Source: Malania oleifera (taxonomy: Eukaryota > Streptophyta > Magnoliopsida > Santalales > Ximeniaceae). From it: 64,000 nucleotides of DNA. The DNA lies in assembly GCF_029873635.1 (NCBI RefSeq), contig NC_080423.1:110873087-110937086 (forward strand), read 5' to 3'. The translations under genes were made by a program, and so were the position numbers. A model generated the notes under the pieces. It was not told the DNA's origin. It saw only the letters and a list, made by a program, of their open reading frames with translations, and made no database searches. How positions within the stretch are numbered: the stretch's first letter is position 1; the number at the start of each line of letters is the position of its first letter. Positions 24,387 to 37,535 of this stretch are shown piece by piece.

Positions 24387-26818
24387 TATAAAGTTAAACT
24401 TAATGACTTTTATTTAAACTGTGCATTTAAATCAGATTACCTTCTCTTTGACCTAATTTTCGATAGCTTGTCGCTCTTCAACAACTTTCATCCTGTTATC
24501 GATTCCCCACTATCAATTAAAAATGTATTTCGTGTTCGAACAGATAAATTCCTTAAAGCCAGTGTAATTTGACTACACATGATAGGTGTTGACACCCTAA
24601 TTTTAACTAGGTCACCCCAAAGAAGTTCGGTGAAATAAAATTTAAGTTTGAGTCTTGAATGACCCTGAGTTTTAAAATTAAGACCTTGAGTATCCATGAC
24701 TTCCAAAAAAATTCGAGTCCTTTTAATTAGTCTAGTTCCTTGAAAATTTTCCCAAAAATATAGTCTCTCAAAATCATTTTAAAGAGATTAAGTCTTCTTG
24801 ATTCTTGTCTCCTTTAGTAGTCCCTTAGTTGAGACTCCCGTAACAATCTTGTTTAGGCTAGGTATCGGGTTAAGTCTTGAAATCAAAATTGGAGTCTGCA
24901 GTTTCAATCTTAAAAATAATTTCTCTAAATTTTTAGTTAAATTCTCGATTTTCCAAAGATTCAGTCCTTCTATTAGGATTAGGTTGAAAATTGAGTATTC
25001 TAGTTTAAGATTAGGATTATTTTGAGTTTTTCAAAATTTCTCCAATCAAGTCTTCTAATTAATTTCAAAAAATCAAGTTGTTAATTAAGGTCATTCAAAA
25101 TGAGGTTTTGGTTTTAAATTGAGTCTTAATTTTAGAACCGATTTTGTTCGGGAATCAAGGTCATATTCTATTAACCGTGTTTGTTTAGTCAAAATTGGTC
25201 AACACTGGAGTCATAATCAAGAAGTGCATACATCATTTATTCAAGATTGAGAACACGTGTGTACACGTGCACACGTGGGTGTTTGAACATGCAAGGGAGA
25301 AAGTACTTACAAAAGAAAAATTTTGTACAAATTATAGTTGCAGGGGAAAGCTGCATGGGGGTACATACAGAGTATACAAAAATAAAGTAAAGTACCCACT
25401 GATTCAAAGACGAGTTAACTCGTCTTCCCCTCCCTCTCAACCAGGAAAACCTAAAACACATATCTGAGCACCCGTCTGAATCTAAGTACGATTTACCCAA
25501 ATTTGAACAAATCACCACATTCGAAATCCCAAGCACCATAGTAGTAAAGAAAAAAAAAGGAAAAGGAAAAGTAAGAAAAAAATAATTATAAAAATACTTA
25601 CCTTTCGGGGATGCACTTGCTCGAACAGATCCTAGGTTCGAGGATCCTCATTTGGGGTCTGAAATCTTCCTCGAGTGCACAGATTGAATTTGAATGACGA
25701 ACCTTTAACTTCATGGAAAGGGGGATCACACAACGTGAGTCTAGTTTTTGGCCTTTTTCAAAATAGGAGAAAGTTATCAGATTTAAGAAGGAGGGTCTTT
25801 GAGCCTGGTATGAAAAAGGAGCAAAAGAGAGCACTTAAGAGAGAGGGGAAAGTTTGAGGATTGAAGGGAAAGAGCTAGGTTAATTCGAAACTGGGGAGAA
25901 AAGGAATCTGAAACTTTAGGGTTTCATATGGTTAGTGAGAGTTGTAGAAATTAGGGGTAGGGCTTCGAATCCGAGTTGCAGGCTTTCTGAAAAGGAGGGG
26001 GGGGAGTTGGAGGTGAAAATCTAGGGTTTTCCTTGGAGTTCCTACTCATGGAAATCTGAGAAGGAAGAAAATAGAAAGGGATTCAGAAAAGAGAGAGAGG
26101 GTTTTTTAGGGTGACAAAAGAAGGTTAGGGCTTTCAGGGGATTTGGATTGCAGAGAGCTTAAGAGATTGCAGAGGTAGACTAGGGTTTTGGGTTTTCACA
26201 GAGAACAAGAAGAGAGGGAGAGAGTGTGCTTAAGAGAGAAGTGACAAAAATGAGAAAAATGAATTTTTTTGGTTTAAATATAGACCTTGGAAGCTAGGGA
26301 TTTTGACACGTGGTACCTCCCATTGCCCTACGATTAAGGCTGTGCACGACCAAATCCCAACCGTCCGTTATGTGTTTGTTTTAAATGCATCGGATGAAGC
26401 CACGATGATAACAAATCTATCACTGTTCGATCTGGGTCGGCTTGGACGACCATGATTCCGTCAACGTCACCATCTCTGGCGTGTTTAATTGATGCCATTC
26501 GATTTGGATCAGCTTGGATGGCCACGATTTTGCCAACGTTGGCATCCCTGATACGTTCAACAGTCGTTGTCTGATCCCTGTAACACGTCAATGACCCTGA
26601 TCATCTGCGTCAGAAGCCAATCATTACGCCCGCTTCCCCGTGTGATTGTTGATGCTTTGCGCCCCATCGCCCACGCGATTAGTGTCTCACATTATCGTCT
26701 GTCAGCCGTCTGATCATCCCTCCCCAATGAATGGCCACGATTCGTCCCTACCTGTAGTCTGGATTTGCTCCCAGCACCCATCCGCCGTGCAACACCTGGC
26801 ATATTCCTTTACCAGAAG

Positions 26819-29704
26819 TGTAACGGCCTGCTTAATTTCCTACATAATTACTCACATTAAATACTCTGATACCAATAACTAATGATATAGCGAAGTCGAC
26901 CCGAATCCGTGGGTAACAGGGACACACCTGTCATACACAGCGGACACCTAAGCAGCGGTTAAAATAAAATTCATCCATAATAATAGTACCAGAGCTAGTT
27001 ACAATCCACAAAATTTTTATAAAAGTATATACAATCCCCAAAGACACCAAAAGATAAAACTAGGATCACATATCAACGACCAACTGACCCCAGTTCAAAA
27101 CTCACCCTCTTAGCAGGGTAGTATAAACTGCCCCTAACAGTGCGGAGCTTGGTCCGCCTGTCTGTCTAGGTTTCCTAAAATATTTTTAAGTTTGGGTGAG
27201 ACACCTCTCAGTAAGAGAAATAAACTAAATACAATTGTGTAACAACATAAATATGTTTGTATTAAAATAAATAAACAATACGTGATACATGCCTGGTAAA
27301 AATCTATAATATAATAACTGAGTAATAGATATATAACCATAGGCATATTAAATCATACTAATTTTCTGTTATTATAAAATTGTCTGCTATAACTGATAAT
27401 ACTGAAATATATACCCAAGATGGATAATTAGCTGATGTCATGTATTACCCCCATGACGGATTGTGTAGCCCAAAGGCGGGACTTGACAATGGTTGGTCGA
27501 CTATTGCCAAGTCAAATATGTCTGTAAGTACGATGGACCCGCCCCACCCAAGTTCGAACTGCCAGGGGAACGTTTACAACACTACACTGAAACCACATCG
27601 ACTATCCATCTCCCACCCCCTCTACTGGCAAGGGTGGTAACACAAGTCTAAACTGAACTGAATAGCTACGGTACTGTGCCCTGAATACTGATCTAAACTA
27701 CCATCCAGGTTCTAATAACATATAGTACATATACATATACTGGTTTAACATGAAACTAGATTGATAGCATTTCTCTAAATTCTGTCATATCATGGTAAAC
27801 ATGGCCTTGCGTCGGATAAAGTACATAATCACGGCCTTGCGCCGGCTATCAATCACGGCTTTGCGCCAAGCATTTCATACATACTGATTTGAATATCATT
27901 TGTATTCTTACCCAAATAACTCGGGTTCAGCTATAACTGATACTTATCAGGACACTCACCTTACTCAGTAAGCCCTCAGGCAGAGTGTTTTACTTCGCTT
28001 TAATAATTTATATTATTAACTCACACTATTTCATTTCCCATTTCCATTTCATTTCCATTTCCACATCTAGCTCATGAGTGTCCACGGTAATCGAAAGATC
28101 TGCGTCTGTAACTCATGGCTGCCTGAGGATATTTTCTACGCCATGCTTCACCCCATGGTCAAGGTCACTCTCCATACTCCATGCCATGCTTCCCCTCATG
28201 GTCAGGGTTGTGCGGCCCAAAGGCTGGACCTAACCGCGGTTGGCCTACCCGGTTTGATCAAAATAATCATACCATATACTCGTCTGTAGTACGAATGACC
28301 TGTCATATACCCTGGCCCGGATTTAGGGGGCAAAACAACCCTTCACACTGACTCATTCGAACTGTCACGCCACACGTTCCACGAGCCCGTGTGGTTGCAC
28401 TTAATCACCACTAGCAATGGTACTGTGTTCATTTCAATAACACATCCATCCATCAAGGTTTCATTTCCACATTTCAATAATTCACAATTGCAGCATTCAC
28501 AATGTAATTTTTTCACATTTCTCATATTCACATTTCAGTAGTCACATTTCAGCATTCACATTGCTATACTCTCATTGCAGTATCGCAATGTTCACATTTT
28601 CAATAATCACATCTCAAGATTTACACTGTCGATTTCACATTGCAGTGTTTTCATTTTCTGCATTCATAACTTATTTCATCATTTCAATAATATTTCATCA
28701 ATTCAATATTCATTTCATCTCATAATAACATATACATATCTTATTTCACGCTATTCAACATTTTTTAATAAAATATTCCCATATTTCATATTTCATCATT
28801 TCTCAGAAAGTACTTTTCTGTACATATCACTTTTTATCATCTTTCACATTTCAAATCTCATATTTCAATACACATTTCATAGCCTCATTATTTTCAATAT
28901 AAATCATTTAACTCAATTTCGACTACATTTCAATATAAATCATATGCCACCCAAATTTTCTTCTAATACTTATATCATAATAAATTTCAAGTAAAATATA
29001 ATAATTGAAATTCTCATATTTCTCAACCAATAATTTTCAGAAAGACTGTTATAATTTATTTCCCTTACCTAACTTACTGAGAGGTCCTTTAACACCCTAA
29101 ATCCTACGCTCCTCGGCGTTTACAACTCAAAAGCCTGAAATTTACATTTCCCCAAATCATTCAACGCAACTTTCAAAACATTGTCATTTAATACTCCCTA
29201 AGCTTTACATACTCCAAATTAATATTAAAACTTTAAAATAGCCCACTTACCCTGGTTTTGGGATGGTGCCCCGAAACTCTAAATTAAAATTTTACTTCGC
29301 CTAAGTTGAAGAGAATCTTCCTAGGAACCTCATGGCGGTTCCTGATCATCAATTCGGGCTTTAACAGAGCTAGAATCGAAGAGAGAGGGTAGAGGGATTC
29401 GTAGGGTTTGAGGGAGAGAGAGAAAATTTTGTTTTGTTATAAGAAAAATGAGCTCGTGGGACTTCTTATCTCGCTCACTGCAGAAAAAACCGTCAATTCT
29501 GACCCTCAGAAAACTGTCGCCAATTTTCTATTTAACCGACTCTTTTTTTTTACCATTTACCTATTACTGCTCTGCGGTAAATTCCCATAACCGTCGACGA
29601 TTTTCTATCCACTCCAAAAAAATCATCGCCGATTTTCTCCTTTCCTAGCCAGAAATCACCTTTTCCCCAATTTCTTTTATTATTTTATTTTCCGGGTCTC
29701 TACA
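26819..29704 (-). mobile_element. Chimeric gypsy-type LTR
   Basis: Begins TGTAACGGCC and ends GGGTCTCTACA on the plus strand. The left part (26819 to about 27905) matches the LTR at 56561-61968, including its TTGCG array. The right part (about 27910-29704) matches the subfamily of 57456-60817 and 49295-53190, e.g. CACTCACCTTACTCAGTAAG near 27955. No target duplication is visible (AGAAG against ACGTG). Best explained as a recombination product between two LTR subfamilies, or as an insertion followed by deletion. Confidence 0.65.
27795..27890 (-). repeat. Tandem array with GGCCTTGCGCCGG core
   Basis: Three degenerate units with cores like CGGCCTTGCGCCGGC. They occupy the same LTR position as the 29-bp CGTACG arrays of the chromovirus LTRs. 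Sister array at about 60910-61015. Confidence 0.65.
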
Positions 29705-30710
29705 ACGTGTCACTGGCCTCGACCAGGCCTAAAATGGTTGACCAACCCCTACTTTTTTTGACTGTTTCCCCTCTGAACCGATATGGTCCTCTAAACCGGT
29801 GGGAAGCCGGTTCAGCCTGTTATTATTTGAAAGCTTTAAATAATTCATGAAACTCCATAAAAATCCAGAAAAATTATAGAAAAATTGGGAAAAGTTCTAG
29901 AAATATTTTTAAGTCATAATTCATTGTTTAAAATAATTTTTGTGTTAAAAATCACATAAAAATTCACATAAATATTTTTGCAAACTAAATTTGTTATTAC
30001 ACTTAGAAAAATCACAAAAAATATAGAAAATTCAGAAAAAAAATTCTAAAAATATTCTTGACTTGATTTTCATTGTGTTTGCTTAATTGCCTTTTTGTTA
30101 TTTCAAAATTTTGGGAAAAATATTATAAAAATTGTTATAAAAATTCAAAATTTTTTAAGAAAAATATATAAAAAATATTTTTGAGTTGGGAAACTCATTT
30201 TTCATCCCCAAGTAAATTGCAAACCTCCCGGAATATTATTTTAATACTTATAAAAACTCTACAAAAATTCAAAAACCCCAAGAGCGTAATTTGAACCTTA
30301 TTTTCTCTATTTTCCCTTCCCGATGATTGGAAATGGAGGCATTAAGCTCTTTGGAGCACGGTATGCCTCGACTCTGAGGGAATATCTATATGGTATTTTT
30401 TTGTTGCATTTGAAAGACTTATTAAATTAATTTTGAGGCAATTTTTGATTAATTAAGTACTGTTTGTAAGAATGGGCACGTTGGGGCTGTTGATACCTTA
30501 CCCTCGTGTAACCGAACTCCCGAACCTAACTCTGGTAATGCAGACCGATTTTACCATTAATTGGGTAGTAATCAAGTGTTCTAACAATACTTTAAAATGT
30601 TAGTAACAATTTCATACACTTTATTTTTTCACGAAAAATTATTTTTAAAATTACTTCATAATTTTTAGTCCGTCCCAAGTTTGCGTCTAGGAGCACGGCA
30701 CAACAATAGG

Positions 30711-31875
30711 TACGATGTGCCAAATACAGATAGCGTGTACGTAGTCATTTAATTTAGAAAAGCGGGTTGATGGTTTTCCAAAAAATGCTTTAAAAAAGTA
30801 AGTACAAAGACAAAGAACAAGCAAAATTAAATTAAGTAGTTCAGGATAAGTAGTTATTTATTTAATTTTATTAATATATTTGGGTTGTTGATATATATAA
30901 ATATATATAAAATATCAGGCGGCCATTGAATGGGTTAGGTCTTGGCAATTCTATGGAACCAAGCTGGGGCTTGTGAGTGGTCAATATCAGTTCCACAGGA
31001 AAATAAAGGTCATGTGGCCACACGCTTTCCTTTCCCTTGTCTATCCAAAACCTTTTTTTACTTAATTATTTATTTAATTAATTTATAAGTCCACAACCTC
31101 TAATAACCCGCCACGTGTTGCATTCTCCATGTGTTTATTTTCTCTCTCATATATATATATATATAAATTATAATTTAATTACTCATGTAGTCTTAGGTCT
31201 GGTTGTTGAAGATTTTTTTTTTTTAATATCTCTTGGGAGTGGATATATGAACAAGTGGTTGTTGTTGACCCTCATCACATAGAGAGGGAGAGAGAAACCA
31301 AGAAATAAGAAAATAAAATAAAATAAAAGGGTGCTATTTACTTATTTAAAAGTCGATTTAGTTCGAATTTTAAAATTATGATTGATATATGTAATTATTC
31401 ATATATTTGTACAATAATTGTGAACATACACTGTGTGGACAGTATTCAACCTGCATTTTTTTATTTAATATGTTTAAAACTAAGATAATATTATCAAATG
31501 AACAAACAATTAGCAGCCGATTCGCTTATCACTTTTTATTTTTAAATTTAGAATTTTAAATTGTACATGTAGGAATATGTTTGTTCTTAGTAAAATGTAA
31601 ATAATATAACATAAAGTTAGGACGTATCATAGATTTATCGGCGGTAATAGTTGGTATGTGTCATGAAGAAGATATGTCTTCTTTGGGACCATCACCAAGA
31701 AAGAATATTAGTCTACATGTATGTGATATTTTTGGTTGGATCTTTTCACTGTCTCCAACAAATTTTATGTAATTTCAAGACTTAAAAATTCAAGAATCTA
31801 TTTAAAATTTTTTAAAATTATAAAATATAGATAGAAAAATGGTGAAGAATTTGCGTTTTTATATTTTAGTATATG
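30711..31875. other. AT-rich intergenic stretch
   Basis: No gene or repeat family is recognised; an (AT)n tract lies near 31150-31165. Confidence 0.45.
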
Positions 31876-32263
31876 TGTTGTGAAACGTGCGACAATTGTG
31901 ATAAATAGTACAGAAAAACAAAGAGATAGAGCAACAAAAATACACATATTTAACGTGATTTAGCAGTATGACTACATCTAAAAGAGCGAGTGGCGGCTAG
32001 ATTTCATTATATAAAAGTAGAGTTACATTATATGTATTTATACTAATTCTAATCGTACAGAGGTATTAGAAAAATTTCTCAAATACCCATGTACCGTACC
32101 GCGTGAGTGTTGCCCTCGCACCTCGAATCTATTAATCGTCCCAACCAATAAAACAATAAATTTTAAGCCCAAAAGGCCGATGCCGTCATTCTACTCTACT
32201 TTTGGCATCGGCTTGCTTTCTCTGCACACGTGTTTTACTCGATATGAGTCACATAGTACAACA
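31876..32263 (+). mobile_element. Small copia-type solo LTR (about 388 bp)
   Basis: TGTTGTGAAACG start and AGTACAACA end. It aligns with the outer pieces of 9919-12148. It contains an ATTTAACGTGATTTAGCAG motif, a decayed form of the ACGTGGTTCGGC box seen in copia LTRs here. No clear target duplication. Confidence 0.6.
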
Positions 32264-33643
32264 ATTAAGATTGTTTATAATTATATTTGTGAATTTGTCC
32301 TATATTAAAAAATTTAAGTGGATGATGAGTGTTTATATATATATGGTTGAACTCAAAACCCAATAGGCTTAAATATTTGGATCAAATTGGTGCCGCCCAT
32401 GTATATCAAGTCCATTTATGGACTCCTTCAGTCCTAACAATATGCACAATGAGAAAAAATAAAGCACACAATAAATCGACGAATAAGAGATGAAATTAGT
32501 TTTCATATTATGGAAAACTTATTTTTTTAAAAAAAATTAATTGAACTAAAAAATTGCACTATAATAATTTTTATATAAAATAATAAAAAAAAGGTAATTT
32601 TTAAATTTTTTATTTTCATTAATAAATACAAACTAATTATATATTTGTATGTATCGATAATTTACTGTCTTTTTAATTTAATTTGGATAGAGGTTGGTGA
32701 GCACCAGAAATACTTTTGGGGCAATTTTCATCCTCATAGATGGGAAATGGACATGTCTAATCAACAGCTTTTTGCAAAGATTAATGAAAGCAGCCATTTT
32801 AATTTAATGTATGAATGTAACAAACATTAATTTGTCTTTTCTTACCAATCAGAAACATCTCAAATCAAAACTACTATCAGCTACAGTACGCTGGGCCTGC
32901 TTTTATATCACTCAGCGGCCCAGCCCATCCGGCCCAGAGACTTCCAGCCCAGCCCAGCCCAGCGCACGTAAATGGAGACAAAGACTGGCAATTATTAATT
33001 AACATAATCAACCCTCAATGACCAAAATCAACACGTCTCTTCTTCTTCTTCTTCATTCTTGTTTGGGTTATTCATACGCTTATTTTGATTAAAATAGTTA
33101 ACAATATTCGCACGTTAATCCCCTTAATTAAACAATGTTGATCAATTTAACGAGCTTATCTAAAACTTGACCTTCTAATTCATTGCTCTTCGTATTTGTG
33201 TCGTTACAAACAATTAATACTTACCAATGTAGTGTGCTCGCCTAAATTAATTCATTTATAAAAGTAAGGCGCAATTGATTTGAATTAAGTAGAGTTGACT
33301 TAGCATAATAGAATGTCTGAACTTGAACTCAACACAAAAGTTTTAATCTCGAAAACCAACTAGAACTTGATCGGATTTACAATTACCGTCTCTAAAACTC
33401 AAATCACTTAAAATTCAGTAGGCTTACCCCAGCTTGGGGTGGACCCCACTACAACACTTTCTGTTCGTAAGATACTCTTAGAACACAAATTCAAAAAGTT
33501 TATTATTTGCTATTAAATGTATGAATGAAAACCTCTAAGTCAACTTTTTCTTTTTACTTAGTCAAGTAAGTTTGAGCGGGTCAAGTTAAACTTGTGTTGA
33601 GTTATGAATTGAGTCGAATTAATTAACTCAAACTCGCTTTCTT
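32264..33643. other. Intergenic; GGCCCA-rich promoter-like cluster near 32905-32970
   Basis: A cluster of TGGGCC/GGCCCA words occurs in 65 bp (32895-32965), followed by CTTCTTCTTCTT at 33040. Such words (site II/TCP-type) are common in promoters of plant housekeeping genes. No open reading frame that I trust lies on either side. Confidence 0.35.
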
Positions 33644-34273
33644 GATTTTTTTTTTTTTTTGAAATAATGACGTCCAGGTCCCTTTGGACACTCAATTAAT
33701 CCACTAGGATAATGGGCACTAGGATAATTGACCGACCCATCTATCCTTTTTCACTTGAATACCAAAGTATTATCTCAAATGAGAAGTCATAACCCCTAAG
33801 ACTCGAATCCTGATCATTTAATCAAAAAGGTCTTGAGTTTATTATTGAGAATTTTACTTGTGAAGTTTGTTTAATATTGAAAAAAGTGAGTATTTGATGG
33901 GTGCTTATATACATTGTGTAGCCAAAGACTCAATATGCTTAAACTTTTAGGTTAAGTTGGTGCTCACTTATGTGTATCAAGCACAGCTTTGGACTTCTCA
34001 GATGCCAACAATTGGTATCAGAGTTAGGTTGAATAGTGTCGATACAGAGGCGTTCCTCTATTAGTATCCTTGATTTCACATTTGATGTCTAATAAAGATT
34101 TTGTCTAAGCGAGTACTCAGAGACCATTGCGGCTCAATTGCTCCCTGGAGGTCGGCCTGGTCAAAGTGGAATTTCATAGGATAAAACAGAGTAGATATAG
34201 TTGGTACGTACTATTCATCCAAGACCATTGCGGCTCAATCGCTCCCTGTTGGTTGCTATTGAATATATAGAAG

Positions 34274-35079
34274 ATGACAGAAATTGCAGTAGAAGAAACT
34301 TTGTCCACACGAACTCCGACCCCAACGGCTTCGGCATCAACGTCAAATACAATAGCTAATGCTCGGTTTGAGGTGGATACATTTGATGGTATCAATAATT
34401 TTGGTATGTGGTTGTGATGGACATCTTGTATCAGCAAGAATTAGATATTGCTTTGGATGATAAACCGGTGAATATGGGTGACAAAGATTGGAAAAAGATC
34501 AATCGTCAGGCATATGGAACGATTCGTATGTGTCCGCTAAGAATCAGAAATATTGTGTTATGAGGGATACATCTACAAAAAAATTGTGGAAGACATTGGA
34601 AGGTACATTTATAAGCAAGATTCTAAAAAATCAACTCTATTTGAAAAAAAACATTGTTTCGCTTCCAATATCAACCAGGTATTTCGATTAATGACCACAT
34701 AAATGCTTTCAATAAAATTTTAGTCAAGTTGTTAAATTTGGATGAAAAGATGAAAGATGAAGATAAAGCCATATTGTTACTGAATTCTCTTCCTGATGAT
34801 TATGAACATCTGACCACCATTTTATTGTATGAGAAAGATAAAGTTACTTTTGATGCTATTTGTACTGCATTGATTAGTACTGAATGTAGAAAAAAGGATC
34901 AAAGGGTTCATAAGGAAACAGCAGAAGCACTAACAATAAGGGGACATTCTCAAAGTCGTATGCCTGAAAGGGGGAGTAAATCTCATGGGAGGAGTAAATC
35001 TTGTGGGAGACCTACTAAAGATGAATGTGTATTTTGTCATGAGAAAGGACATTGGAAGAAAGATTGCCCTAAATTATAA
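34274..35079 (+). pseudogene. Copia gag (fossil)
   Basis: Gag start-type sequence with FEVDTFDGINNFGMW near 34365, the gag core (LLNSLPDDYEHL) near 34785, and a CCHC zinc knuckle (CVFCHEKGHWKKDC) near 35028-35070. Interrupted; typical of copia UBN2-type gag. Confidence 0.85.
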
Positions 35080-36558
35080 TAAAAAAATAAGTGCAACGCA
35101 CATTCTAATGTCAATATAGCCAAGGATGATGGAAGTGAGTAAAATTTTCTCTTGTTGGAACATCTTCGTCACATATTTTTGGTGAGTGGATTTTGGATTT
35201 TGGTTGTTCCTATCACATGTGTCCCAATAGAGAATGATTTTCTAATTTTGAAGAATTAGATGATGGAATTGTTTTTATAGGAAATGGTAATACCTATAAA
35301 ACAATTGGAATAGGATCAATATAGTTGAAATGTCAAGATGGAACTATTAAAACCTTTACTGAAGTTAGGTATGTTCAAAGCCTAAAGAAAAATTTGATTT
35401 CATTGGACGTCTTAGAATCGAAAGGGTTCACTATCAATTTGAAAATGGAACCTTAAGGATTAAATCAGGTGTGTTGGTGATGATGAAAGCAATAAGGAAA
35501 AATAACTTATATTATTTACAAGGTAGTACAGTTATTGGTTCAACAATTGTTGTTTCTGAGAAAAATGCAGGTTTGGATATAATCAGATTATGACATATGT
35601 GATTGATGAGATATGGTCTGGAAAACCTAGTGATTATGATTCTTTACATGTATTTGGTACAATGACTTATTATCATGTTAAAGAATCTAAGTTGGATCCA
35701 AGAGCCAAGAAAAGAATATTCTTGGAGATAAGTGCATGAGTCAAAGGTTACCATCTTTGGTGTCTAGAGACGAAAAAAATGATTTTAAGCAGGGATGCGA
35801 CTTTTGATGAACTTGCGATGATGAAGAAAATAATACACAAGGAGTCACGAGTTGAAGAGAAGACGAGTGGTGCTCAACAGCAGAAGACGAGTGGTACTCA
35901 ACAGCAGGTGGAGGTTAAGACAATTTTGGAAAACCCAGTGAGAAATGAAACTACATAAGGTAACTTTCCAGTTACGATGGGGAATAGTGTACAAGAAGAA
36001 GAGATTTCAATTCGAAAATCTTCACAACAACAAGAATTAATTGTTTCTTAGAGGCCAAGACGAGAAATTCGAAAACCTGCTCGGTATACTGATATGGTGG
36101 CCAATGCACTTCCAGGTGTGGATGATAATGTTCTTTGCACTTTCAAAGAAGCAATGAAGAACTTTGAATCAGACATTTGGTATCAGAGCCGATGGTTCAT
36201 AACGCTGGGTGTGGGAGTGTGTGATCAAGGTTAAGAAGGATCATCTAAGCTGTCAAGATGGATATAAATTTGGTTAAGACGTGAGAGGTAGAATTGGTTT
36301 GTAGGCGCCATTTGGAATACAATCTAAGACACATAAGACAGGCCATTTGAGCAAAATGTTGGAGAATTTGTCCCATGTTGGAGAAGATGACTTCCGTTCA
36401 AGGGGGAGCAGTTGGAACTCACATGTGGTGGAGCTTCCGTTCAAGGGGAAACAATTGGAACTCACAAGTGAGGGAAAAATTATTGAGAATTCCACTTGTA
36501 AAGTTTGTCCCACAACCCAATAGGCTTAAACTTTTGGGTTAAGTTGATGCTTACCCAT

Positions 36559-37456
36559 TGTTGTGTGTATAACCAGCTGATTGCTAATTCCAATTTTCAG
36601 ATTTCAATCAATTATAAGCAAGCCACAATAATAATCTGAATTTGTCCAAGCATCAACCACTATTACACATAAAGGAAAAACATGTTTATTTTAATGTATA
36701 TGCCAAGCCTGATCAAGAAAAAATATATATTCACCTTCCCAATATTCAGAAAAGCTAACAATAAATTCAGCAAAATGTAAACATGCCAATCACACAATCA
36801 CAAGAACACATTTACGTGGTTCGGCCCAAAAATTGGCCTACATTCACGGCAGAAACTCACCTCCAGAGATACTATATTAAATCGGTGGAAATAAATACAA
36901 GTACACACAGATTTACCCTTTCTTGTCTTACCGATCTCCTCTGGAAATCAGCTCAAGAACAACCCAAGAAACCCCCTCTTCGCACTTACGAATAACCCTA
37001 GGTTTCTTCCTACTATTCTCCCTTATTTCCCTAAAAGAAATCCCTCCTAAGAAACTAAATCTGTGTCTTTGCCTTCCCTTACCCTTGCGTGCACATCCAT
37101 TGGAGACTAGAGACCCAACGCCGAACCACCGCTGCCATCTCCTTCTTTAGAGCATAGCTCACTCTCCCGCGCGGCTGAAAGAAGGCTCTCAGTTTTGGTG
37201 CTCTCTCTTGGCTGGGAAAGACTCGCGGATGAAGAAGAAAGGAAGACGCCTCTCGCTGGTTCTGAAGCTACAAAACAAAATTGATCTCCGACCCTCTCCT
37301 GCCCCTTTGGTGCTGTTGTTTTACTTTTACAACAAGAAATGAAATTACAACCATGCCCCCATAATAATAAAAAAAAAAACCCAACAACAGCCATTGGATC
37401 AAAAAATGAAACGGATGGTCCAGTTTTTTCTTTGTTCAACGCTTGACATTCCAACA
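36559..37456 (+). mobile_element. Copia-type solo LTR nested in a copia LTR
   Basis: Starts TGTTGTGTG and ends TTCCAACA. A perfect CCCAT duplication flanks it (36554-36558 and 37457-37461). It contains TTTACGTGGTTCGGCCC near 36812, a box common in plant copia LTRs. No coding sequence. Confidence 0.85.
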
Positions 37457-37535
37457 CCCATGTATATCAAGCACACCCTTGGACTCCTCCGGTGTTAACA
37501 TTTATCACCGAAGTCATCCTTGAGAGGCAACTCGA

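Larger units (their letters stand above)
24587..30705 (-). mobile_element. Large gypsy-type solo LTR hosting a chimeric LTR
   Basis: Starts TGTTGACACCC and ends GGCACAACA. A perfect ATAGG duplication flanks it (24582-24586 and 30706-30710). After removing the nested LTR at 26819-29704 about 3.2 kb remain. On the minus strand a TATATTTAAA box near 26270 is followed by a CT-rich leader (26040-26250). A CACGTG-containing promoter region lies upstream at about 26305-26315. The size and the TGTTGACACCC end suggest the Tat/Athila side of Ty3/gypsy, but no coding region remains to confirm it. Confidence 0.8.
33843..37500 (+). mobile_element. Ty1/copia deletion derivative
   Basis: Short LTRs (33843-34010, and 36481-37500 including an insert) start TATTGAGAATT and end in AACA. 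Flanks TTTAT match perfectly. A tRNA-Met PBS (TTGGTATCAGAG) follows the first LTR. The interior has gag (34274-35079) with a CCHC knuckle, traces of protease/integrase (35100-36000) and then no RT or RNase H. About half of pol is therefore gone, and what remains is broken in several places. Confidence 0.85.
33646..37535 (-). mobile_element. Probable SINE, split by a copia element
   Basis: On the minus strand a tail of As (33646-33660 as Ts) ends a sequence carrying a GGATTCGAGTC box B-like motif (about 33805-33815). The copia insertion with TTTAT duplication at 33838-33842 and 37501-37505 cuts it just upstream. Across the insertion, a TGACTTCGGTG box A-like motif lies at about 37509-37519. 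Box spacing, about 45 bp after removal of the insert, fits a tRNA-derived Pol III promoter. No SINE target duplication was found. Confidence 0.4.

Noticed and set aside
28575-28994. 139-residue frame rich in Phe, Ile, His and Asn
   Set aside because: Low-complexity translation of CATTTCA-type repeats in the chimeric LTR.
24587-30705. Possible host gene with reading frames at 24798-25025, 25195-25467 and 26334-26591
   Set aside because: All lie within one LTR bounded by a perfect ATAGG duplication, with no shared domain or splice logic.
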